From Joostella atrarenae (lineage in GTDB: Bacteria > Bacteroidota > Bacteroidia > Flavobacteriales > Flavobacteriaceae), in the NCBI RefSeq assembly GCF_021764745.1, contig NZ_JAETXX010000011.1, forward strand, positions 88,613-152,612: a DNA stretch of 64,000 bases. The letters run 5' to 3'. The number at the start of each line of letters is the position of its first letter. Within the stretch, counting starts at the first letter, position 1. The position numbers and the translations under genes are program-made. Shown here piece after piece: positions 1 through 9,972 of this stretch. Below the pieces are notes generated by a model. That model did not search any database and was not told the DNA's origin. It was given only the letters and a program-made list of their open reading frames with translations.

Positions 1-230
1 CTATTCTCTAATAAAACCTTTTAGTGTTTAGTTAATCATTAAAAAGGGAACATTAAAACTATCACTTTTATAATTATTGAACAAATTGTAAGATTCAAAA
101 TTAAGAATACAATAAAAATTTAATACTTACCCTACTTTTAGTGAAGTAAATAACTCACTCTCTTTATTTATTTATAATGAATTACTACTTTAGCGGGTTT
201 AAGGTATTTCACTTTTCAATTCCTTTTTAA
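1..230. other. Intergenic lead-in, no gene seen
   Basis: AT-rich stretch before the first sigma-factor gene. I see no long open frame, no RNA gene and no convincing TTG/TAnnTTTG promoter pair. The promoter of the sigma gene probably lies here, but I cannot place it. Confidence 0.5.
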
Positions 231-761
231 TTGTCAATACATAATAAAAATATAAAATCTCAATTCGAGATACATTATACTGCACTCTGTAAAAAAGCAT
301 ATTTTTACATAGAGGACATTGATGATGCCAAAGATATTGTACAGGAGGTTTTCTTGAAGTTACTCGACAAAAAAAACTTAAACGATATTAAAGATTTTAA
401 AAGTTACCTTAATCGTTCTGTTGTGAATGCTTCTTTAAAATGGATAGCAAAACAGAAGAAAAAAAAGAAAATTGATCACACAATAGAAATCCAAAAAGGA
501 ACAGAATATTCTATTGAAGATAGTATCATTAAAGATGAATCTTCTACTATTTTAAACAAAGAATTAAATAATCTTCCTGAAAAGTGCAAAGAGATATTTG
601 TTTTATGTGTTTTAGAAGATTTAAAATATCAAGAGGCAGCAGATACTCTAGGAGTATCTATAAATACTGTAAAGTCTCAAATAAAGAAAGCTTATAAAAT
701 ATTGAGAAAGTCTGCTAATTATCACAGCTTTCTCTTTCTTTTACTGAATAAAAATCAGTAA
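231..761 (+). CDS. ECF RNA polymerase sigma factor, FecI-like
   Basis: Alternative sigma factor of the extracytoplasmic-function class, 176 aa. Region 2 is visible around residues 28-45 (DIDDAKDIVQEVFLKL) and region 4 near the C-terminus, with a helix-turn-helix around residues 130-160 (YQEAADTLGVSINTVKSQ). The frame opens with TTG directly after an in-frame stop (TAA at 228-230). No ATG lies close enough to give a full region 2, so TTG at 231 is the only plausible start. A FecR-type anti-sigma gene and a SusC receptor with an STN domain follow. In this family arrangement ligand binding by the receptor is relayed through FecR to release the sigma factor, which then transcribes the susCD-like genes. 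Class is certain; the specific regulon is inferred from neighbours. Confidence 0.9.
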   Translation: MSIHNKNIKSQFEIHYTALCKKAYFYIEDIDDAKDIVQEVFLKLLDKKNLNDIKDFKSYLNRSVVNASLKWIAKQKKKKKIDHTIEIQKGTEYSIEDSIIKDESSTILNKELNNLPEKCKEIFVLCVLEDLKYQEAADTLGVSINTVKSQIKKAYKILRKSANYHSFLFLLLNKNQ

Positions 762-858
762 AATAATAATTTCTTTAAAAAAAACTCCAATTGACGTCAC
801 CCTAAATTAAAGTTTTGGGATCCTAGTTATAAAAGAGGTCTTCTCTATTAAATATAAC

Positions 859-2001
859 ATGGATCAGATTAACGACATATTAATAAAAAAACTTCATAAT
901 AGACATACCGAAGAAGAAGAGCGTATGTTCAAATCGTGGATTCTTGAATCTAAAGAAAATAGCGATTTCTACAAGAAATTAAAGCGTTTAAAAAAAGAAA
1001 ATGACTTACATAGAATAAATCAAATAGATACGGATAAGGCTTGGCAAGAAATTCTAACTAAGCATAGAGAAAAGAGAAAGTTAACAAATAAAATTGTTCT
1101 TAAAAGAGTTCTTGCTTCAGCAGCAGTTTTCATTGGAATTATCGCCTTAGGAATTAGTTATTACAATCTTAAACAAATTGGAAATACTCCTGAGGAACCT
1201 ATAATCACCCTTCAAATAGGAAAAGGAAAAACCAATAATATTATACTTTCCGAACAAAAAGAAATTCTTAATCATGAAGGGGATGCTATTGCAAAAAAAG
1301 TAGGTTCAGATTTAGTTTTCCAGCCTATAAATAAAAAGGATTACAGTATAAATACAGTTCATGTTCCCAACGGAAAGACATTAAATATCATCCTTTCAGA
1401 CAGCACTTCAATTCACATTAACGCTGGAAGTACTTTAAAATTCCCTACCAATTTTGAAAAAGACAAAAAGCGAGTTGTAACATTAGAAGGAGAGGGTTTC
1501 TTTAATGTAACAAAAAATAAAGAGCAGCCTTTTATAGTCAAAACAACTGCTTTAGATATAACTGTTTTAGGGACGCAATTTAATGTTAATGCTTATGCCA
1601 ACAACCTCAATTCTAATATTGCGTTAATAGAAGGTTCAGTTAAAGTTAGTTCAAAAAATAAAAATATTAAAGGTATTCAACTAGCTCCGAATCAAACGGC
1701 AACATTGAATGTTGGTTCTAACAATATAGATGTTAAAAATGAAGATGTTTCTAAATACACTGCTTGGATTGAAGGAAAAATAATAATTGAGGCTATTCCA
1801 TTTTCAGAAATAATAAAACAACTAGAGCGAAAATATAACGTCACCATTATTAATAATAATAAGGCGTTAGAGGATCAAAATTTCACAGCTTCTTTTGACA
1901 TCGAAACTATTGATGAAGTTATGGAAGCATTTAAAATAAGTGTTCCCTTTGAATATAAAATTCAAGGAAAAGAAATAACGATTACAAATCCAGAAAAATA
2001 A
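859..2001 (+). CDS. FecR-family anti-sigma factor
   Basis: Membrane anti-sigma/signal-relay protein, 380 aa. An N-terminal cytoplasmic part (about residues 1-78, the sigma-binding side) is followed by one transmembrane helix at about 82-105 (VLASAAVFIGIIALGISYY). A periplasmic FecR domain comes next, with the characteristic VPNGKTLNIILSDST and NAGSTLKFP stretches and a repeat-rich C-terminus resembling an STN-like fold (IIKQLERKYNVTI). It sits 97 bp after the sigma gene and upstream of the SusC receptor, the usual order sigma-FecR-SusC-SusD in Bacteroidetes. Expected to hold the sigma factor inactive until the STN domain of the receptor signals substrate. Confidence 0.92.
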   Translation: MDQINDILIKKLHNRHTEEEERMFKSWILESKENSDFYKKLKRLKKENDLHRINQIDTDKAWQEILTKHREKRKLTNKIVLKRVLASAAVFIGIIALGISYYNLKQIGNTPEEPIITLQIGKGKTNNIILSEQKEILNHEGDAIAKKVGSDLVFQPINKKDYSINTVHVPNGKTLNIILSDSTSIHINAGSTLKFPTNFEKDKKRVVTLEGEGFFNVTKNKEQPFIVKTTALDITVLGTQFNVNAYANNLNSNIALIEGSVKVSSKNKNIKGIQLAPNQTATLNVGSNNIDVKNEDVSKYTAWIEGKIIIEAIPFSEIIKQLERKYNVTIINNNKALEDQNFTASFDIETIDEVMEAFKISVPFEYKIQGKEITITNPEK

Positions 2002-2034
2002 TAAACATGTAAAAGAAGAAATACAAACACAAAA

Positions 2035-2064
2035 AAACAGGAAATGTTGCAGCATCCCCTGTTT
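2035..2064 (+). promoter_or_regulatory. Stem-loop between fecR and susC
   Basis: AAACAGG (2035-2041) pairs with CCTGTTT (2058-2064), and the loop itself contains ATG...CAT complementarity. It lies in the fecR-susC gap. There is no U-tract directly after it, so it is not an ordinary terminator; it could be an mRNA processing or control element. Function unknown. Confidence 0.4.
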
Positions 2065-2114
2065 CACAAAAATTGTTCAGTCAAATTAGTCTAATAACCA
2101 AACATCACAAATGT

Positions 2115-5100
2115 ATGAAAAATAGAACTTTCATAAGGCCCTATTGGTCTTATTCCTCTCAATTTTATTTAAAAATGAAGTTAACTATATTTTTTCTCTT
2201 AGCTTCTTTATTTACAGTAAACGCAAACTCATATGCGCAAAAAACAAGGATTGATTTAAATCTTAAAAATGTTAGTATTGAAACTGTACTTAAAGAAATA
2301 GAACAGAAAACAGATTTTAAATTCTTATATAATAATAATGAAATAGATACTCAAAGAGAAGTTTCTATTGATGTTTACAAGAAATCTGTTTCTGATATCT
2401 TAGATACTATTTTTAATAATAGTAATATCACTTACATTCTTAAGAAGAAGCAGATAGTTTTAAGGAAAAACACTTTTAAAAGCTCCTTCCTTTTTGATAA
2501 AATAGAGAATCTCCAAAATCAAGTATCTGGAAAAGTAACTGATGTAAACAACGTTCCGCTATTAGGGGTTACAGTAAAAGTAAAAGATGCTCCAATTGGG
2601 ACGAGTACAGATCAAGATGGAAATTTTACCATTACTGCTAGTCAAAATGATGTATTACAGTTTACTTACATTGGTTTCGAAACCAAGGAAGTTAAGGTGA
2701 ATAACGCCTCTACATTTAATGTAACCCTTAAAGAAGCCGTAGAAGCTATTGATGAAGTTGTTCTTGTAGGTTATGGAGAAGTAAAACGAGAAAATATTAC
2801 TGGTGCTGTAAGTAGTGTTAAAATGGAGAGCTTTAGCAACCAAGCTCCAACAGTAAATGTAGAACAAGCACTTCAAGGACAAGTAGCAGGTCTTTCTGTA
2901 AGTACTCCAAACGGACAGCCTGGCGCTGCTTCTAAAATTAGAATTAGAGGTACTTCCTCCCTATCAGGTTCTAACCAACCGTTGTTCGTTATTGATGGAA
3001 TTCCTGTAGTTCCTCAAAGCAACATTCCTGTAGGTGGAACCGAAGGCCAAAATCTGGGTAGAGAATTAAATTACCAAGGTTTAAGTACACCGATCGCTAA
3101 TATAAATCCAAATGACATTGAATCTATAAGTGTTTTAAAAGATGCATCTGCGGCTGCAATTTATGGTTCTAGAGCAGCTAATGGAGTTATTATTATAAAC
3201 ACAAAAAAAGGATCTAAATACTCGAAACCCACAATTAATGTAGATGTTTCTAGCACGATACAAACTCCAAATACATTGGATGTTTTAAATGCAGATCAAT
3301 ATAAAGATATTTGGACAAGAGCCGTTCAAAACAGTAATGTAGATGATGCTTTTACAAAAAGTGTTTTAGATGGTTCTTATTTTGGAGATACAGAAACTAA
3401 TTGGGAAGACGAACTAACTAACGGGATGGCTGTTTCTACCGACGCTAATTTAAGTGTCCGCGGAGGGAGTGAAAAATCACAATATTCTATTTCCCTTTCT
3501 GCTTTAAATTCTGAAAGCGGAATTCAAGGCGCAAGTAGTGAACGTTACACGCTAAATATAAACCTAAATAATGATATAACTGATTTTTGGAGGTTTGGAA
3601 CCAGCTTACAAACATCCTATCTTAATCAATCTTCTGCAGATGGAGGTCTTGTAGATAGAATGTATACTTTCAGACCAGATGCTCCTATTTTTGATGAAGA
3701 TGGGAATTATGCATATTCTGAAACTTCTAACAGCGAAAATCCTGTTGCTTTAGCACAAGCTAAAAATAAAAATAAAACTTTTCTTTTTCTAGGTTCTGTG
3801 TTTACCCAATTAGATTTAACGAAGGGATTGACTTTTGAAACCAGACTTTCCGCAAATTATAACAACGGAAATCAATATAGCTTTTATCCAAAATACACTT
3901 CTAGGGGAGGTTGGTTTAGATTTAGTGGAGATGGAGATGGATTTGCTCAAGACAGTAGGTCTACAAATACTATTCTACAATGGCAAAATACATTAACCTA
4001 CAAGCAGACTTTTAATCAAAAGCATAATATTGATGCAGTTTTAGGAACCACTTTTGAGGAGATAAACAGCTCTTACAATAAAGCTTTTGGAACTGGATTT
4101 TCTAATAATGTTTTAAGCAATGTATCTAGTGCTACCGTTAGTAACGGAGGTGAATCCTATGAAGAGGGTTCAGGATTAGCTTCTTATTTTGGTAGAGTTA
4201 ATTACGATTATAATCAAAAATACCTTATCACATTAACAGGAAGAGTAGATGGTTCTTCAAAATTTGCTAAAGAGAATAAATATGCTTTCTTTCCAGCAGC
4301 AGCAGCGGCGTGGAGATTATCTAATGAAGATTTTATAGCTAATAGCAATGTCATTGACGAAATGAAATTACGTGTTAGTTATGGATTAACTGGTCAACAA
4401 GACTTTGGTGCTTATCAATGGAGAACATTATATTCTACAGATGCTTATGCAAACGACCCTTCCACTGTTTTATCTCAATTAGGTAATGATCGATTAAAAT
4501 GGGAAACTACGAAGCAGTTTGACTTAGGAATGGATTTTTCATTTTTTAAAAATGTAATTTCTGGAGGAATAGGATATTACTCAAAAAATACAGAGGATGT
4601 TATATTCCCTGTAAAAACTCCTGGAAATACAGGTGTAACATCTGTACTTGCAAATATTGGAAAAACGGAAAACAAAGGATACGAACTACTTTTGGACATT
4701 CGTCTTTTTAATAATCAAGATTTTTCATGGAATCTAAGCTTAAATGCAACAAAGAACACAAATACACTTACAGAAATAGGAGACGACTATAAAGATGATG
4801 ACGGTTATATAGTTGGTTTCCCTGGTTTGGGAGGTGGACGTTTGCAAGAAGGAAGTCCTATTGGGCTTATTTATGGTTATGAAGCCGCAGGCATTTTTCA
4901 GAATCAAGCAGAAATCGATGCATTGAATCAAGCGGCTCCAAATGGTGTTTATCAGGAAGATGGAACTGCTCCTGGAGATTTAAAATTTAATGATATTTCT
5001 GGCCCAGATGGGATCCCTGATGGAATTGTTAATGACTTTGATCAAACTACTATTGGAAATTCTCAACCTGATGTATTTGGTGGATTCAGCAGTACTTGGA

Positions 5101-5579
5101 GATACAAAGGTTTCTCTCTTTCAGCTCAATTTAGTTACTCTATAGGTAATGAGTTAATGTGGTTTTCTCAATCAAGAGCAATCAATTTTACAAGCACCTA
5201 TTTTAGTGAGAATAAAACAACTGAAGTTTATAATGCATGGACAGCAGAAAATCCTACAGATCAGCCAAGAATTGTCTATAAAGACCCTAATGATAATGAT
5301 AGACTTTCTAGCTATTACGTACACGATGCATCTTATCTAAGATTAAATACACTAAACTTAAGATATACATTGCCTAGAAAAACAATAGATAGAATCAGTT
5401 TCATTAATTCTATATCATTTTATGGTATTGCTCAAAACTTATGGACACTAACAAATTATCCAGGAGCAAACCCAGAAGGAGGTACTCTATTTAATAATGA
5501 TATTTCAGGATCTGGGAGAGATACTAATAGATTTCCTCCACAGAAATCTTTCACTCTAGGCGTAAATATTGGTTTCTAA
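2115..5579 (+). CDS. SusC/RagA-type TonB-dependent receptor with STN domain
   Basis: Outer-membrane active importer, 1154 aa from the ATG at 2115. The frame also allows a TTG at 2073, but the ATG gives the usual start of this family, with a basic lead followed by a hydrophobic signal core (MKLTIFFLLASLFTVNANSY) and AQ cleavage site. Order of domains: signal peptide; STN domain (about 45-110, IETVLKEIEQKTDFKFLYNN); carboxypeptidase-D-like beta domain (about 135-215, VSGKVTDVNNVPLLGVTVKV); TonB plug (about 225-350, with RIRGTSSLSGSNQPLFVIDG); then a 22-strand-type barrel ending in a C-terminal aromatic residue (GVNIGF). The STN domain marks it as a transducer coupled to the FecR/sigma pair upstream. 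Partner: the SusD lipoprotein 10 bp downstream. Confidence 0.95.
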   Translation: MKNRTFIRPYWSYSSQFYLKMKLTIFFLLASLFTVNANSYAQKTRIDLNLKNVSIETVLKEIEQKTDFKFLYNNNEIDTQREVSIDVYKKSVSDILDTIFNNSNITYILKKKQIVLRKNTFKSSFLFDKIENLQNQVSGKVTDVNNVPLLGVTVKVKDAPIGTSTDQDGNFTITASQNDVLQFTYIGFETKEVKVNNASTFNVTLKEAVEAIDEVVLVGYGEVKRENITGAVSSVKMESFSNQAPTVNVEQALQGQVAGLSVSTPNGQPGAASKIRIRGTSSLSGSNQPLFVIDGIPVVPQSNIPVGGTEGQNLGRELNYQGLSTPIANINPNDIESISVLKDASAAAIYGSRAANGVIIINTKKGSKYSKPTINVDVSSTIQTPNTLDVLNADQYKDIWTRAVQNSNVDDAFTKSVLDGSYFGDTETNWEDELTNGMAVSTDANLSVRGGSEKSQYSISLSALNSESGIQGASSERYTLNINLNNDITDFWRFGTSLQTSYLNQSSADGGLVDRMYTFRPDAPIFDEDGNYAYSETSNSENPVALAQAKNKNKTFLFLGSVFTQLDLTKGLTFETRLSANYNNGNQYSFYPKYTSRGGWFRFSGDGDGFAQDSRSTNTILQWQNTLTYKQTFNQKHNIDAVLGTTFEEINSSYNKAFGTGFSNNVLSNVSSATVSNGGESYEEGSGLASYFGRVNYDYNQKYLITLTGRVDGSSKFAKENKYAFFPAAAAAWRLSNEDFIANSNVIDEMKLRVSYGLTGQQDFGAYQWRTLYSTDAYANDPSTVLSQLGNDRLKWETTKQFDLGMDFSFFKNVISGGIGYYSKNTEDVIFPVKTPGNTGVTSVLANIGKTENKGYELLLDIRLFNNQDFSWNLSLNATKNTNTLTEIGDDYKDDDGYIVGFPGLGGGRLQEGSPIGLIYGYEAAGIFQNQAEIDALNQAAPNGVYQEDGTAPGDLKFNDISGPDGIPDGIVNDFDQTTIGNSQPDVFGGFSSTWRYKGFSLSAQFSYSIGNELMWFSQSRAINFTSTYFSENKTTEVYNAWTAENPTDQPRIVYKDPNDNDRLSSYYVHDASYLRLNTLNLRYTLPRKTIDRISFINSISFYGIAQNLWTLTNYPGANPEGGTLFNNDISGSGRDTNRFPPQKSFTLGVNIGF

Positions 5580-5589
5580 AAAAAATATT

Positions 5590-6927
5590 ATGAAAAAAGT
5601 ACTATATATAACAATACTAGCAATTAGATTAACGGCTTGTAATTTGACAGATTCTATAGATCAAGATCCGCCAAATAATTTAGTTCCAGAAAATGTAGTA
5701 ACAAATGAAGATGATGCTAAAGCACTATTAAATGGTGCTTATAGCCAGATCATATCATATACAAATTCTTCTTATTATATGTATTCTGAAATAATTCCGA
5801 GTGCATTAATAGGTTCTATGACAATAAATTCTAGTTCAGACGAAGAGATTTTCGATAATGATATTCTTGCTGAAAATGCTACAGTAAGGAACTTCTGGAG
5901 CATTTTTTATAGCGTGATTGATGCTGCAAATAATACAATTGCAAACACAGAAAAGTTAAGTAACGATCTTATTACTCCAGAAGCAAAAAAAGAAATTATT
6001 GGAGAAGCTCATTTTCTTAGAGCAATGGCTACTTTTGATGCATTACGCTATTTCGGACAATTTTATGACTCTAGTAGTAATCTAGGAGTGATCCTAAGAA
6101 CAGAACCTGTAAACTTTGTTACTAGAAGCATAAAAAGAAGTTCTGTACAAGAATCTTACAGTCAGATATTGTCAGATTTAGATTATGCAATTTCTAATGC
6201 TCCTGACTTTACTGTTTCTTACAGAGGTTCAAAAACAGCTGCAAAAGCCTTAAAAGCAAGAGTTTTATTGTATAACGGGCAATACAATGAGGCTGCAAAC
6301 ATAGCAGATCAAGTAATAAATGAGGGAACTACTTCTTTAGAAACTAACTTCTCTGATGTTTTTGATAAAGGCTATAATGCTTCAGAAAATATCCTAGTAA
6401 CTTTTAGAGATTCCGAATCTGATAATGATGAGAATAATAGAAAACGATTTTACGCTGGGCGTGTTGCTGATGGATGGTTTACCGATCTCATGGAAAATGA
6501 TCCTAGAAAAGAGGCCAGCTATAGTGGTACTACTGTTTTAAAAACTAATAATGAAAATAGTTTTCGTCCAACATTCTTTATCCGTTTAGCAGAAATGTAC
6601 CTTATAAAAGCTGAAGGTATTTCCAGAAGTACTGGTGATGTTGAAGCCGCAAAAATTCCTTTAAACAAAATTATAGAGAGAGCAGATGCAGATTTATCTA
6701 CTGCTACCTCTATTGAAGAACTCAATGATAACATCTTTAACCAATATATTAAAGAGATGGCCTATGAAAATGGATCTGATTGGTTTGCAGCAATACGATT
6801 TGAAAAAGCTATGGATTTAAAACCTTCTATAACAAGTGTGGATCAATACATTCTTCCGATCCCTACAACAGAAATAGAAGGGAATGAATTTCTTACACTT
6901 GCAGATCAAAATCCAGGTTACGAATAA
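5590..6927 (+). CDS. SusD/RagB-family substrate-binding lipoprotein
   Basis: Surface lipoprotein that caps the SusC channel, 445 aa from ATG 5590, just after the receptor stop. The frame could open slightly earlier at 5569, inside susC, but that start would put seven polar residues before the signal peptide. The SusD pattern is clear: EDAKALLNGAYSQI, the helical TPR-like part with EAHFLRAMATFDALRYFGQ, KAAKALKARVLLYNGQYNEA, and a C-terminal RPTFFIRLAEMYLIKAEG region. The lipobox is LTAC, but an arginine precedes it (LAIRLTACN), unusual inside a signal-peptide core. Several family members are about 450-550 aa, so it is short but complete. Ligand unknown; the M16 protease downstream suggests peptides rather than glycans. 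Confidence 0.93.
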   Translation: MKKVLYITILAIRLTACNLTDSIDQDPPNNLVPENVVTNEDDAKALLNGAYSQIISYTNSSYYMYSEIIPSALIGSMTINSSSDEEIFDNDILAENATVRNFWSIFYSVIDAANNTIANTEKLSNDLITPEAKKEIIGEAHFLRAMATFDALRYFGQFYDSSSNLGVILRTEPVNFVTRSIKRSSVQESYSQILSDLDYAISNAPDFTVSYRGSKTAAKALKARVLLYNGQYNEAANIADQVINEGTTSLETNFSDVFDKGYNASENILVTFRDSESDNDENNRKRFYAGRVADGWFTDLMENDPRKEASYSGTTVLKTNNENSFRPTFFIRLAEMYLIKAEGISRSTGDVEAAKIPLNKIIERADADLSTATSIEELNDNIFNQYIKEMAYENGSDWFAAIRFEKAMDLKPSITSVDQYILPIPTTEIEGNEFLTLADQNPGYE

Positions 6928-7007
6928 GCCGTTATCACTATAAAACTTATCAATAATTTTTAGATAAACATACATAAAAATCTTTATTTATTTGAATAAC
7001 AGTATTA

Positions 7008-7038
7008 CATCCTTAAGGAAATATATGCCTTAAGGATG
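7008..7038 (+). promoter_or_regulatory. Strong stem-loop between susD-like and M16 protease genes
   Basis: Perfect 11-bp stem CATCCTTAAGG (7008-7018) / CCTTAAGGATG (7028-7038) with a 9-nt AT loop, 23 bp before the protease ATG. No U-tract follows. It may set differential mRNA stability between the receptor pair and the protease, or be a protein-binding site, since the arms contain CCTTAAGG palindromes. Confidence 0.55.
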
Positions 7039-7061
7039 GAAATACTAAAGAAAATTTAAAA

Positions 7062-9884
7062 ATGAAAATACTACAAATACTATTTATATTATACTGTGGA
7101 GTTTGCTTTTCACAGGACACGAAAACATTCAATAATTCTGATTTAAGTACTCCGTTACCAATGGATCCTTCAATTAAAACAGGTACTTTGGAAAATGGTT
7201 TAAAATATTATTTAAAAAAGAATGTTAAGCCTGAAGCAAAAGCAGAATTAAGACTCGTTCTAGATGCAGGTTCTATCCTAGAAGATGAAAACCAATTAGG
7301 ACTCGCACACTTTATAGAACATATGGCTTTTAATGGTACAAAATCTTTCAAGAAAAATGAATTAATCGATTACTTACAAAGTATAGGAGTTCAGTTTGGA
7401 GCAGATCTAAATGCGCATACTAGTTTTGATGAGACAGTATACAAATTAACTGTTCCAACAGATGATGAAGCTATTTTTGACACAAGTTTAGATATATTAA
7501 GAGATTGGGCAGACGGGATCACACTAAGTGATGATGAAATAGACAAGGAACGTGGTGTTGTTGCTGAAGAATTAAGAGCAAGAAACAATGCAAACTCTAG
7601 GATGTATGACAAAACAATTTCTGTAATCACTAATAATTCTCGCTACTCAAAAAGACTGCCTATCGGTTCATTAGATATTATATTGAATGGAGAACATAGT
7701 GCCTTAAAAAATTTCTATAAAGATTGGTACAGACCAGATTTAATGGCTGTTATCATTGTTGGAGATATTGATATTGATAAAACAGAAAGAAAAGTAAAGT
7801 CTTTATTTTCAAAAATCAAAGAAGTTAAGAATCCAAAAAAGCGAACACGTTATACCATTGAAGATAATAGTGCTACAACCATAAAAGTTGTAACTGACAA
7901 AGAGGCTAAAAGCACAAGTGTCTCCTTTTATTATAAGGAAGAAAAAGAAGCTGTTTCCACTCTAGAAGATTACAAAAATGACATCATAAAACTCCTTTTT
8001 ACAGGGATGTTAAAACAACGATTAGATGAATTAGAACTTGCTGAGAACACTCCTTTACTTTCAGCTACTGGTGGAATCGGTAATTTTTTAAGCAATAAAG
8101 ATGCATATTACTTAAAAGCAATCTTAAAAGAAGAGCAGATTAACGATGGTATTTCCATACTATTACAAGAAAATGAAAGAATAAAACAGCATGGCTTTAA
8201 AGCAACTGAGTTGGAACGCTACAAAAAAGCGCTTATAAATAATGCTAAGTTATTTCGTAAAGAAGCTGGAAAGATTCCTTCTAAGCTTTATGTTGAAGAG
8301 TTAATAGATAATTTCACTGATAACGAACCTGTTTTAAGTGAAAATTTCAGATATGAATTTTACCAACATATATTACCTACAATTTCTATTAATGATGTAA
8401 ATGAGATTGCTGACTTTTGGATTCAGAATAAAAATCTAACTATAATTTTAAATGCTCCTGAAAAGCAAAATCTTGAGCTACCTACTGAAAATGATATTTT
8501 AGGATTACTAGAAACGTCAACTTCAAAAGAAATTGAACCTTATGTAGATACATTAGGAGATGTAAAGCTGAAAGCAAAAATCGTTGATTCTGGAAAAGTA
8601 ACAGCTTCCAGTTACAATGAAAAAATTGATGTTACTACTTGGGAGCTAAGTAATGGCGTAAAAATCATATTAAAGCCTACCGAATTACAAAATGATCTCA
8701 TCTCGCTTAGAGGTTACAGACAAGGGGGAAGTTCTATTGCTCCAGATGAATTATATGTGTCTGCGAGACAAGCCAGCAACATTATCGGTAATAGTGGTGT
8801 GGATGGAATTTCAAACATCAATCTAGAGAAACTAAATATGGGAAGAACGGTTTCTGTTACTCCTTATATAAATTATTATGATGAATTATTTTCTGGAAGC
8901 AGTACTTCTGAAGAGTTAGAAAGAATGCTTACACTTATAAATCTTTACTTTACCGCACCAAATAAAGATGAAAAAGTATTTAATACCTCTAAAGAGAGAA
9001 TGCTTGCTTCTATTAAAAATGATAGTCTGAATCCTGATACTGTTTTTGATAATGAAATCAGTAAAATAATGACTAATAATGATTTAAGATCTATTCCACT
9101 TTCTGAAAAACAAATTAATGAAGAATTAAAGCTGGAAGAATCGTTTAACTTTTACAAAGAGCGCTTTTCAAATGCTAATGGATTCACGTTTATTTTTGTT
9201 GGTAATTTTGATATCGATACCCTAAAACCAATGGTTTTAAAATATCTAGGAGGCTTACCTTCGGATTTAAAAGAACAACAATCGTGGAGAGATATCGGTT
9301 TAAGAAGAATTACAGGAAAGCATAGAAAAGTTATCACTAAAGGAACAGAAGATAAGTCTAAAGTAGATATCCGATTTACTGGAAAACTTGATTATAATTT
9401 AGACAATCAAATGCAAGTTTCTCTTTTAGGAAAACTTCTAAAGATAAAACTCACCGAAGAGTTAAGAGAAAAAATGTCTGGAGTATATGGAGTTCAAGTT
9501 TCTGGATATGCAACAGACCGCCCTTATGATTGGTACCGAATGAATGTAAGGTTTACATGTGATCCTGAAAACAGAGAAGCCTTAATTGATAAAGTACATG
9601 AGGTTATAAAAGATATACAAGAAAATGGGGCTTCAGAAAAAAATGTAGCTAAAATTAAAGAAGCTGAACTTAATATTACTAAGGTAGCACTTAAAAGTAA
9701 CAGTTATTGGGTAATGAAGTTAAGAAGTGCCGATGAATATGGATGGAATCCAGAAGAAATATTAGATTATGAAAAACGATATGATGTAATTACATCTGAT
9801 TATTTCAAAAAAGCAGCAAACACCTATTTTGATTATTCTAACTATGTGGAATTTATTTTAATTCCTGAAAACTTAGAAGAATAA
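7062..9884 (+). CDS. M16-family (pitrilysin/insulinase) zinc protease, two-domain
   Basis: Secreted or periplasmic metalloprotease, 940 aa, with a signal peptide (MKILQILFILYCGVCFSQ). The catalytic HxxEH motif is HFIEH at residues 83-87, with the distal glutamate region DEIDKERGVVAEELRAR about 75 residues later, as in M16. A second, inactive M16-like half covers the C-terminal 400 residues. The length matches full M16B proteins such as those of Bacteroidetes. It follows the SusC/SusD pair after a 134-bp gap with a strong hairpin and closes with a terminator, so it probably belongs to the same unit and cuts peptides captured by the pair. Family assignment is firm; the substrate is inferred. 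Confidence 0.93.
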   Translation: MKILQILFILYCGVCFSQDTKTFNNSDLSTPLPMDPSIKTGTLENGLKYYLKKNVKPEAKAELRLVLDAGSILEDENQLGLAHFIEHMAFNGTKSFKKNELIDYLQSIGVQFGADLNAHTSFDETVYKLTVPTDDEAIFDTSLDILRDWADGITLSDDEIDKERGVVAEELRARNNANSRMYDKTISVITNNSRYSKRLPIGSLDIILNGEHSALKNFYKDWYRPDLMAVIIVGDIDIDKTERKVKSLFSKIKEVKNPKKRTRYTIEDNSATTIKVVTDKEAKSTSVSFYYKEEKEAVSTLEDYKNDIIKLLFTGMLKQRLDELELAENTPLLSATGGIGNFLSNKDAYYLKAILKEEQINDGISILLQENERIKQHGFKATELERYKKALINNAKLFRKEAGKIPSKLYVEELIDNFTDNEPVLSENFRYEFYQHILPTISINDVNEIADFWIQNKNLTIILNAPEKQNLELPTENDILGLLETSTSKEIEPYVDTLGDVKLKAKIVDSGKVTASSYNEKIDVTTWELSNGVKIILKPTELQNDLISLRGYRQGGSSIAPDELYVSARQASNIIGNSGVDGISNINLEKLNMGRTVSVTPYINYYDELFSGSSTSEELERMLTLINLYFTAPNKDEKVFNTSKERMLASIKNDSLNPDTVFDNEISKIMTNNDLRSIPLSEKQINEELKLEESFNFYKERFSNANGFTFIFVGNFDIDTLKPMVLKYLGGLPSDLKEQQSWRDIGLRRITGKHRKVITKGTEDKSKVDIRFTGKLDYNLDNQMQVSLLGKLLKIKLTEELREKMSGVYGVQVSGYATDRPYDWYRMNVRFTCDPENREALIDKVHEVIKDIQENGASEKNVAKIKEAELNITKVALKSNSYWVMKLRSADEYGWNPEEILDYEKRYDVITSDYFKKAANTYFDYSNYVEFILIPENLEE

Positions 9885-9900
9885 TAAGAATCTTTCTATA

Positions 9901-9951
9901 AAAACCTCCACTTGTTTCTTTTTAATAGTATAGAAACTCGTGGAGGTTTTT
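9901..9951. terminator. Bidirectional intrinsic terminator
   Basis: AAAACCTCCAC (9901-9911) pairs with GTGGAGGTTTT (9940-9950), with T-runs on both outer sides. It lies between the converging M16 protease gene (+) and the phosphatase gene (-) and serves both. Confidence 0.85.
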
Positions 9952-9972
9952 TACATAAATTTCCCTGTAAAG

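Noticed and set aside
2073..2114. Upstream TTG start for the SusC-like receptor
   Set aside because: It would add 14 polar residues before the signal peptide; the ATG at 2115 gives the usual family start.
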